From contig NZ_CP014209.1 of the NCBI RefSeq assembly GCF_001636295.1, positions 1-64,000 on the forward strand: 64,000 bases of DNA, in the 5' to 3' direction. This DNA is from Isoptericola dokdonensis DS-3. GTDB taxonomy: Bacteria > Actinomycetota > Actinomycetes > Actinomycetales > Cellulomonadaceae. Each line of letters starts with the position of its first letter. The stretch's first letter is position 1. Position numbers and translations under genes: made by a program. The notes under the pieces were generated by a model that was given only the letters and a program-made list of their open reading frames with translations, was not told the DNA's origin and searched no databases. Positions 37,661 to 45,800 of this stretch are shown piece by piece.

Positions 37661-39181
37661 ATGGTCAGTGGAGACCCCGCAGCGCCGCTGCTGCAGATGC
37701 AAGGCATCGTCAAACACTTCCCGGGCGCCAAGGCGCTCGACGGCGTCGACCTCGACGTCCTGCCAGGAGAGGTGCACTGCCTCCTCGGGCAGAACGGGGC
37801 CGGGAAGTCGACCCTCATCAAGGTGCTCGCCGGTGCCCACCAGCCCACGGCGGGCACGATCCTCATGGACGGGCAGCCCGTGGAGCTGCCGCACCCCGTG
37901 GCCGCGCTCGAGCACGGCGTCGCGACCATGTACCAGGAGCTCGACGTCGTCGACGGCCTCACCGTGGCGGAGAACATCTACCTCGGGCACGAGCTCGACA
38001 AGGTCGGGTTCACGCAGCGCCGGGAGGTCGCGAACCGTACCCGGGAGCTCATGGCGCGCCTGGGCCACCCCGAGATCTCGCCGCACCGTGAGGTCGGCAC
38101 GCTGTCCGCGGCCGGCAAGCAGACCGTGTCGATGGCGCGGGCGCTCTCGCGCGACGCCCGGGTCATCGTCATGGACGAGCCGTCGGCCGTCCTCGACTCC
38201 GGCGAGGTCGACAACCTGTTCCGGGTCGTCGACGAGCTGACCGCGCAGGGCATCGCGATCATCTACATCTCCCACCGCCTGGAGGAGATCCGCCGGATCG
38301 GCGACCGGATCACCGTCATCAAGGACGGCCGCACCGTCGGGCGCAACCTCGAGGTGGCGTCGACCCCGACGCACGACCTCATCAAGATGATGACCGGCAA
38401 GGACGTGGAGTACGCGTTCCCCACGCGCCCCGGCGTCCCCGCCGACGCCCCGGTCCGGCTCGAGGTCGAGGACCTCGCGCTGTCCGGCGTCTTCGCCGAC
38501 GTGTCGCTGACCGTCCGCGCCGGGGAGATCGTCGGTCTCGCGGGTCTGGTCGGCTCCGGGCGCTCGGAGATCCTCGAGACCGTCTACGGCGCGCGCCGCG
38601 CCACCGGTGGGCACGTCACCCTCGACGGCCGGCGACTGCGCCACGGGTCCGTGGCCGCGGCCGTCGGTGCCGGTATCGGGCTCGCTCCCGAGGAGCGCAA
38701 GAGCCAGGGCCTGGTCCTCGACGAGCCCGTCTACCGCAACATCACCCTGTCGACGTTCGCCCGGACCGCCCGCGGCGGCTGGCTGGACGAGCGCGCCGAG
38801 AAGAAGGCCGCGAAGGAGCAGGCCGTCGCGCTCGACCTGCGCCCGCCGGACGTCGACCGCGCGATCCGGACCCTCTCGGGCGGCAACCAGCAGAAGGCCA
38901 TGCTCGCCCGCTGGCTCGTGCACGGCTGCGAGGTGCTGCTCCTCGACGAGCCGACCCGTGGCGTCGACGTCGGTGCGCGGTCCGAGATCTACGCCCTCGT
39001 GCGCCGGCTCGCCGACGCGGGCACCGCCGTGCTGGTCGTCTCCAGCGAGATCCCCGAGGTCCTGGGCCTGGCCGACCGCGTCCTCGTCATCTCCGAGGGA
39101 CGCGTCGTGCACTCAGGACCCGCCGAGTCGATCGACGAGCACCAGGTGCTCGACATGGTCATGGAAGGAAGTGTCGCGTGA
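37661..39181 (+). CDS. Sugar ABC transporter ATP-binding protein (RbsA/MglA type, duplicated NBD)
   Basis: A 506-residue tandem ATPase of the CUT2 class. First domain: Walker A GQNGAGKSTLIKVLAG (about residues 43-58), LSAAGKQTVSMARAL, and VIVMDEPSAVLD. Second domain: degenerate Walker A GLVGSGRSEILETVYG, signature LSGGNQQKAMLARWL, and Walker B LLLDEPTRGVDVG. It powers uptake through the following permease. The ATG is the probable transcription start (leaderless). The stop overlaps the permease GTG. CUT2 systems import monosaccharides such as ribose, xylose or galactose; the actual substrate is unknown. Confidence 0.94.
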   Translation: MVSGDPAAPLLQMQGIVKHFPGAKALDGVDLDVLPGEVHCLLGQNGAGKSTLIKVLAGAHQPTAGTILMDGQPVELPHPVAALEHGVATMYQELDVVDGLTVAENIYLGHELDKVGFTQRREVANRTRELMARLGHPEISPHREVGTLSAAGKQTVSMARALSRDARVIVMDEPSAVLDSGEVDNLFRVVDELTAQGIAIIYISHRLEEIRRIGDRITVIKDGRTVGRNLEVASTPTHDLIKMMTGKDVEYAFPTRPGVPADAPVRLEVEDLALSGVFADVSLTVRAGEIVGLAGLVGSGRSEILETVYGARRATGGHVTLDGRRLRHGSVAAAVGAGIGLAPEERKSQGLVLDEPVYRNITLSTFARTARGGWLDERAEKKAAKEQAVALDLRPPDVDRAIRTLSGGNQQKAMLARWLVHGCEVLLLDEPTRGVDVGARSEIYALVRRLADAGTAVLVVSSEIPEVLGLADRVLVISEGRVVHSGPAESIDEHQVLDMVMEGSVA

Positions 39182-40206
39182 ACGAGCAGCAGACGTCGTC
39201 CGCCCCGGCGGACGCACCCAAGGCGGCGGGAAGCCGCCGAGGGTTCAGCGCCCTGTCGGGCGGGACGGTCCGCAACCTGGGCCTGGTCGCCGCCCTGCTC
39301 CTGCTGTGCCTGGTCGGGTTCCTGACCGGCGGCGAGCGGTTCGCCAGCCTGACCAACCTGACGATCATCCTCAGCCTCGCCTCGGTGACCGGCGTCATGG
39401 CGATCGGCATGACGTTCGTCATCACCACCGGCGGCATCGACCTGTCGGTCGGCTCCGTGCTCGGCCTGACGACGGTGTGGGCCTCGACGCTGGCCACGCA
39501 GGACATGGCCGACCAGTTCGGCTGGATCGTCATGGTCGGCTGCGCGCTGCTGGTCGGGCTGGCCGCCGGACTGATCAACGGCGTGATCATCGCGTACGGC
39601 AACGTGGTCGCGTTCATCGCGACCCTGGCGATGCTCGTCGCGGCCCGCGGGCTCGCGGAGCTCATCGCGAACCGCCGCACCCAGATCGTCGACCAGGCGT
39701 CCTTCGAGGACACCTTCCAGGGCAACCTCCTGGGCGTGCCGAAGATCGTGTGGATCTTCGCGCTCGTCGTCGTGGCGGGCTGGTTCCTCCTCAACCGCAC
39801 GACCTTCGGCCGGCGCACGGTCGCCGTGGGCGGCAACCCGGAGGCGGCCCGCCTCGCCGGCATCAAGGTCAAGCGTCACCTCATGTACGTGTACGGGCTG
39901 GCGGGCCTCACCGTCGGCATCGCCGGCGTCATGATGCTCGCCCGCACCGGGGCCGGCTCGTCCACCAACGGCCTGCTGCTCGAGCTGGACGTCATCGCCG
40001 CCGTCGTCGTCGGCGGCACGCTCCTCGCCGGTGGCCGCGGCACCATCATCGGCACCGTCATCGGCGTCCTGATCTTCGCGACCCTCACGAACATCTTCAT
40101 CATCAACAACCTCGACAGCTCGGTGCAGCAGATCGCCAAGGGCGCGATCATCGTCGGCGCCGTCCTGCTCCAGCAGCGCATCTCCAGGCCGTCGCGATCG
40201 AGCTGA
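39178..40206 (+). CDS. Sugar ABC transporter permease (RbsC type)
   Basis: 342-residue membrane permease with eight to ten hydrophobic segments and the CUT2 hallmarks GMTFVITTGGIDLSVGSVLG (about residues 78-97), GLINGVIIAYGNVVAFIATLA, RTVAVGGNPEAARLAGIKV and VVVGGTLLAGGRGTIIGTVIG. The GTG start overlaps the ATPase stop. It forms the channel with the ATPase and receives sugar from the downstream lipoprotein. Confidence 0.94.
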   Translation: MNEQQTSSAPADAPKAAGSRRGFSALSGGTVRNLGLVAALLLLCLVGFLTGGERFASLTNLTIILSLASVTGVMAIGMTFVITTGGIDLSVGSVLGLTTVWASTLATQDMADQFGWIVMVGCALLVGLAAGLINGVIIAYGNVVAFIATLAMLVAARGLAELIANRRTQIVDQASFEDTFQGNLLGVPKIVWIFALVVVAGWFLLNRTTFGRRTVAVGGNPEAARLAGIKVKRHLMYVYGLAGLTVGIAGVMMLARTGAGSSTNGLLLELDVIAAVVVGGTLLAGGRGTIIGTVIGVLIFATLTNIFIINNLDSSVQQIAKGAIIVGAVLLQQRISRPSRSS

Positions 40207-40279
40207 CGCCCACCCGTCCATCACCCCGCACCATCCACCACCGACCCCAGCACGACCGGACCGAATCGAGGAAGATCCC

Positions 40280-41344
40280 ATGTCCGCACGTACGCACCGC
40301 CGGCACCGCCTGCTCGCCGTCCCCGCCGCTCTCGCCGCCTCGGCACTGCTCCTGACCGCCTGCGTCAGCAACGAGCCCGCCGAGGAGGAGACCGAGGGCG
40401 ACTCGACCAGCCAGGAGACCGCCGCCTCCTCCGACAACGACGCCCCCGGCGAGCCGGTCGTCATCGGCTTCTCCGCACCGGCCGCCGACCACGGCTGGAT
40501 GGGCGCCATCACCTCCGCCGCCGAGGCGGAGGCCGAGAACTACGAGGACGTCGAGCTCCGCGTCGCCGAGGGCACCAACGACGTCAACGTGCAGATCAGC
40601 CAGATCGAGGGCTTCATCGCCGACGGGGTGGACGCCATCGTGCTCCTGCCGTTCGACGGTGCGGCGCTCACCGACGTCGCGATCCAGGCCATGGAGGCCG
40701 GGATCCCCGTCATCAACGTCGACCGCGAGTTCTCCGACCCCTTCGCCGCGCGCACCACCGTGCTCGGCGACAACTACGGCATGGGCGTCTCGGCCGGCCA
40801 GTACATCTGCGAGCAGCTCGGCGACCAGCCGGACGCCGTCGTCGCGGAGATCCAGGGCATCGCCTCGCTGCCGCTCACCCAGGACCGCAGCCAGGGCTTC
40901 GCGGACGCGCTGTCCGACTGCGGCCTCGACGTCGACAACCAGGTGGCGGCCGAGTTCACCGTCCAGAGCGGTGAGTCGGTGACGGCGAACCTCCTGCAGG
41001 CCGCCCCGCAGATCGACGCCATCTGGAACCACGACGACGACCAGGGCGTCGGCGTCCTGCAGGCCATCGAGAACGCGGGCCGCGACGAGTTCTTCCTCGT
41101 GGGCGGTGCCGGTTCCGCCAACATGATGCGCGAGATCGAGAGCGGTGACTCCGTGGTCCAGGCCACCGTCATCTACCCGGCGACGCAGGCCGCGGACGGC
41201 ATCAAGCTGGCCCGGCTGATCGCGCACGAGAAGGGCATGAGCGACCTCCAGTCCTCGGGCGTCCCGCGCACCGTCCAGCTCTTCGCGCCGGTCGTGACGG
41301 CGGACAACGTCGCCGACTACCTGCCGAACGCGTTCGAGTCCTGA
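40280..41344 (+). CDS. Sugar ABC transporter substrate-binding lipoprotein
   Basis: 354 aa. Lipoprotein signal peptide with lipobox LLLTAC and Cys28, followed by a short acidic Ser/Glu-rich linker. The mature part is a type-I periplasmic-binding (RbsB-like) fold: VVIGFSAPAADHGWMGAIT, GVDAIVLLPFDGAALTDVA, AGIPVINVDREF, DAIWNHDDDQGVGVLQAIE and GGAGSANMMREIESGD. It captures a sugar at the outer face of the membrane for the upstream permease and ATPase. A GAGGAAG Shine-Dalgarno (40267-40273) precedes the ATG. It is followed by a strong hairpin, so transcription of the next gene may be reduced or separate. Confidence 0.94.
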   Translation: MSARTHRRHRLLAVPAALAASALLLTACVSNEPAEEETEGDSTSQETAASSDNDAPGEPVVIGFSAPAADHGWMGAITSAAEAEAENYEDVELRVAEGTNDVNVQISQIEGFIADGVDAIVLLPFDGAALTDVAIQAMEAGIPVINVDREFSDPFAARTTVLGDNYGMGVSAGQYICEQLGDQPDAVVAEIQGIASLPLTQDRSQGFADALSDCGLDVDNQVAAEFTVQSGESVTANLLQAAPQIDAIWNHDDDQGVGVLQAIENAGRDEFFLVGGAGSANMMREIESGDSVVQATVIYPATQAADGIKLARLIAHEKGMSDLQSSGVPRTVQLFAPVVTADNVADYLPNAFES

Positions 41345-41361
41345 CCCGACCCACCACGACC

Positions 41362-41390
41362 CGGCGGCGGGGCCCTCGGCCCCGCCGCCG
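41362..41390 (+). terminator. Terminator or attenuating hairpin after the sugar-binding protein gene
   Basis: Perfect 13-bp stem, CGGCGGCGGGGCC / GGCCCCGCCGCCG, with a 3-nt loop, 18 bp after the stop and 60 bp before the next gene. It would make the binding-protein mRNA end abundant. Confidence 0.75.
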
Positions 41391-41450
41391 CGGTCCGGCT
41401 CGCCCTGTGACCGGGGCCGGGTCATGACCCACGAAGGAAGGAGCTCCGCC

Positions 41451-42629
41451 ATGGGTGAGGCAGAGCGTGCCCGGCTCGGCGTCGGGATGGTCGGCTACTC
41501 GTTCATGGGGGCCGCGCACTCACAGGCCTGGCGCACGGCCCCCCGATTCTTCGACCTGCCGATGCAGGTCCGGATGCAGGTGGTGGCGGGACGGTCGCAG
41601 ACCGCCGTCGCCGCGGCGGCCGACAAGCTCGGCTGGGAGGACTCGACCACGGACTGGCGGTCGCTCCTGACGCGGGACGACGTCCAGCTGGTCGACATCT
41701 GCACCCCGGGCAGCACGCACGTCGAGATCGCCGTCGCGGCGCTCGAGGCGGGCAAGCACGTGCTGTGCGAGAAGCCGCTGGCGAACACGGTGGCGGAGGC
41801 CGAGGAGATGGCGGCCGCGGCCGCCCGGGCGGCCGAGCGCGGCGTGCTCGCGATGGTGGGCTTCACCTACCGGCGCGTGCCCGCGATCCAGCTCGCGCGC
41901 CGCCTGGTGGCCGACGGTCGCATCGGCGAGGTGCGGCACGTGCGGGCGCAGTACCTCCAGGACTGGCTCACCGACCCGACGTCGCCGCTGACCTGGCGTC
42001 TCGACAAGGAGCAGGCCGGGTCCGGCGCGCTGGGGGACATCGGCGCGCACGTGGTCGACCTCGCGCAGTTCGTCACGGGGGAGTCCCTGGTGGGCGTCAG
42101 CGGGATCATGGAGACGTTCGTGCGCGAGCGTCCCGTGGCCGCGTCGTCGTCGGGGCTGTCCGCCGAGGCCGGCACGGGCACGGGGCCGGTCACGGTGGAC
42201 GACGCCGCGCTGTTCTTCGGCCGGCTGTCGGGCGGCGGCCTGGCGAGCTTCGAGGCCACGCGGTTCGCGGCGGGCCGCAAGAACGCGATCCGCCTCGAGC
42301 TCAACGGGTCGAAGGGCTCGCTGGCCTTCGACTTCGAGGACATGAACCTCCTGCACTTCTACGACGACACCGAGGAGTCGACGACGGCGGGGTTCCGCCG
42401 GATCGTCGTCACCGAGCCCGACCACCCCTACACGGGGGCGTGGTGGCCGCCCGGCCACGGGCTCGGCTACGAGCACGGGTTCACCCACCAGGTGGTGGAC
42501 CTCGTGGAGGACCTGGCCGCCGGGCGTCAGCCCACCCCGTCGTTCGCCGACGGGCTGGCGGTGCAGCGGGTGCTCGACGCCGTCGAGCGCAGCTCCGAGA
42601 AGGGCAGCGGCTGGGTGACGCTCGTCTGA
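41451..42629 (+). CDS. Gfo/Idh/MocA family oxidoreductase
   Basis: A 392-residue NAD(P)-dependent sugar oxidoreductase. Rossmann motif LGVGMVGYSFMGAAHSQAW at the N terminus, the family Glu-Lys-Pro in HVLCEKPLANTVAEAEEM (about residues 103-120), YRRVPAIQLARRLVADGRIG, and DIGAHVVDLAQFVTGES. Start chosen at the second ATG because GAAGGAAGGAG lies just upstream; the ATG at 41424 would include that site. Relatives oxidise sugars or glycosides, often at C3. With ThuA and the TIM-barrel isomerase nearby a 3-keto-sugar step is suspected. Confidence 0.92.
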   Translation: MGEAERARLGVGMVGYSFMGAAHSQAWRTAPRFFDLPMQVRMQVVAGRSQTAVAAAADKLGWEDSTTDWRSLLTRDDVQLVDICTPGSTHVEIAVAALEAGKHVLCEKPLANTVAEAEEMAAAAARAAERGVLAMVGFTYRRVPAIQLARRLVADGRIGEVRHVRAQYLQDWLTDPTSPLTWRLDKEQAGSGALGDIGAHVVDLAQFVTGESLVGVSGIMETFVRERPVAASSSGLSAEAGTGTGPVTVDDAALFFGRLSGGGLASFEATRFAAGRKNAIRLELNGSKGSLAFDFEDMNLLHFYDDTEESTTAGFRRIVVTEPDHPYTGAWWPPGHGLGYEHGFTHQVVDLVEDLAAGRQPTPSFADGLAVQRVLDAVERSSEKGSGWVTLV

Positions 42630-42814
42630 CGGACGTCACGGCCCGGCGACGACGGTGTCGTCGGGCCAGGCCGCGAGGAAGGAGGGTGCGGGCGCCGCGG
42701 GGCGCCCGCCGGACGGGTGGCGCGAGCCACCACCGGGTGCCGACGTCGTCAGGGCCGACGTGTCGGGAGCCGCGGAGCGCAGCAACAGCATCGTTCGACG
42801 ACGAAGGAGCTCTT

Positions 42815-45800
42815 GTGAGGAACCCGCAACGGAGACGGGCACGCGTGGGTGGGCGGACGATCGCCGCCACCACCGCGCTGGCCGTCTGTCTCCCGCTGAC
42901 CCTGGCCACGGCGGCCGCCGCGCAGGCGGCCGTACCGACCGACCTCTCCGCCGCCCCCCTGGCGGCCGCCCCCGACCAGTCCGACCCGTTCGACGTCCTC
43001 GTGTTCTCCCGCACCGCCGGGTTCCGGCACGGCTCGATCCCCGCGGGCATCGCGGCGATCCAGCAGCTCGGGCAGGACCACGGCTTCACGGTGACCGCCA
43101 CCGAGGACGCCGGCGCCTTCACCGACGAGAACCTGGCGGCCTACGACGTGGTGACGTTCCTGTCCACCACGGGTGACGTGCTCGACGCCGACCAGCAGGC
43201 CGCGTTCGAGCGGTACATCCAGGGCGGCGGCGGGTACGCGGGCATCCACGCCGCGTCCGACACCGAGTACGACTGGCCCTGGTACGGCGAGCTGGTGGGC
43301 GCGTACTTCGACTCCCACCCGCAGAACCAGGACGCGACCATCAAGGTCGAGGACCACGTCCACGCGTCCACCGAGCACCTGCCGGAGCGCTGGGACCGCT
43401 TCGACGAGTGGTACAACTTCCGCTCGGACCCGCGTGACGAGGTGCACGTGCTCGCGTCCCTCGACGAGGGCTCGTACTCCGCGGGGACGGGCGCGATGGG
43501 TGCCGAGCACCCGATCGCGTGGTGCCAGGCGTACGACGGCGGCCGGTCCTGGTACACCGGCGGCGGGCACACCGACGAGTCCTACGCGGAGCCGGAGTTC
43601 CTCGAGCACCTGCTGGGCGGTCTGCAGACCGCGGCGGGCGTCGTCGACTCCGACTGCGCGGCGACGCAGAGCGCCAGCTACGAGATGGTGCCGCTCGACG
43701 AGGACACCGCGAACCCGATGATGCTGGACGTGGCTCCCGACGGGACCGTGTTCTACGTGGAGCGCGACGGCCGGGTGCGGGTGATCGACCCGGAGACCAG
43801 CACCACGAGCACGGCGATGACCCTGGCGGTCACGCAGTCCAACGAGGACGGCCTCACGGGCGTCGTCCTCGACCCGGACTTCGCGGACAACGGCTGGGTG
43901 TACCTGTTCTGGTCGCCGCAGGACGTCGGGACGGACGGCCCGCACAACCGGGTGTCCCGCTTCGACTACGACGCGGCCGCGGGCACCATCGACCCGGCCT
44001 CGGAGGAGAAGGTGCTCGTCGTCCCGACGCAGCGGCAGACCTGCTGCCACGCGGGCGGTGACATGGTGTTCGACTCGGAGGGCAACCTCTACGTCGCCAC
44101 CGGCGACAACACCAACCCGTTCGAGTCGCAGGGCTACTCGCCCCTCGACGAGCGTGCGGGCCGGGAGAACTACGACTCCCAGCGCACGTCGGCGAACAGC
44201 AACGACCTGCGCGGCAAGGTCCTGCGGATCACGCCGCAGGACGACGGCACGTACACGATCCCGGACGGCAACATGTTCGCTCCGGGGACGGCGGACACCC
44301 TGCCCGAGATCTACGCGATGGGCTTCCGCAACCCGTTCCGCATCGGCGTCGACCCCACGAACGACAACGTGCTCGTGGCCGACTACGGCCCGGACGCCTC
44401 GTCGGCGAGCGCCACGCGCGGCCCGGCGGGCACGGTCGAGTGGAACGTCGTCAGCGAGCCCGGCTTCTACGGCTGGCCGTACTGCACGGGGGCGAACAAC
44501 GCCTACTTCGCGTACGACTTCGCCACCGGTCAGCCGGGCGCGCAGTACGACTGCGCGGGCGGGCCGGTCAACGACTCGCCGCACAACACCGGCATCACCC
44601 AGCTGCCTGCCGCCGTCGAGGCGGAGGTCTGGTACGGCTACTCCACCAACCCGCTGTTCCCGGAGATCGGCGGCGGCGGTGCGCCCATGGGCGGCCCCGT
44701 CTACTCCTACGACCCGGAGCTCGACTCCGACGTGAAGTGGCCGGAGTACTGGGACGGCAAGGCGCTGTTCGGCGAGTGGAACCAGGGGCGCATGTACTCC
44801 TTCCAGCTCGCGGGCGACCAGCGCGACGACCTGGTGGACATCAACCGGGTGCTGCCGGAGATCTTCGACCCGAGCGCCGGCTTCGACCGGCCGATGGACT
44901 TCGACTTCGGTCCCGACGGCGCGCTCTACGTCGTCGACTGGGGCTCCGGGTTCGGCGGCAACAACGACACCTCGGGCGTCTACAAGGTGAACTACGTCGA
45001 GGGTGACCCCGCGCCGATCGCGCGGGCGAGCGCCGACGTCACCTCCGGCCTGGCGCCGCTGACGGTGCAGTTCTCCTCGGAGGGCACCCGGCACCCCGGC
45101 GGCGAGCCGATCGCGCTGCAGTGGACCTTCGGTGACGGCTCGGAGCCGAGCACCGAGGAGAACCCGGTCCACACCTACACCGAGAACGGCCGCTACACGG
45201 CCCAGCTCGTCGTCACGGACGAGTCGGGTCAGACGGGCGTCGCGAACGTGACGGTCGTGGTCGGCAACGTCGCCCCGGAGGTGTCCATCACCTTCCCGGA
45301 GAACGGCGGGTTCTTCGAGTGGGGCGACCAGGTCCTCTACGAGATCGAGGTCACCGACCCGGACGGCGAGGTGAGCTGTGACGACGTCACCCTGTTCACG
45401 TCGCTGGGCCACGACTCGCACGCCCACCCGTTCGAGGAGCTGACGGGGTGCTCCGGCACCATCCAGACCGCCCGCGACGAGGGCCACGGCATCGAGGCGA
45501 ACATCTTCTGGGTGGTCGAGGCCTTCTACACCGACGACGGCGGCGAGGCAGGCGCCCCGCTGACGACGACGGACCTGCAGGTGCTCCAGCCGAAGCTCGT
45601 CCAGTCGGAGTTCTTCACCGAGACCGGGCGCGTCCCGGGCATCGGTGACGCCGGCGACCCCGGCGTGCAGACCGAGACGACCGGCGACACCGCCGGCGGC
45701 GGCCTGAACATCGGCTACATCGAGCCGGGCGACTACTGGGCGCACGAGCCGGTCAGCCTCACCAACGTGGACGCGATCTCGCTGCGCGCCGCGTCGAGCG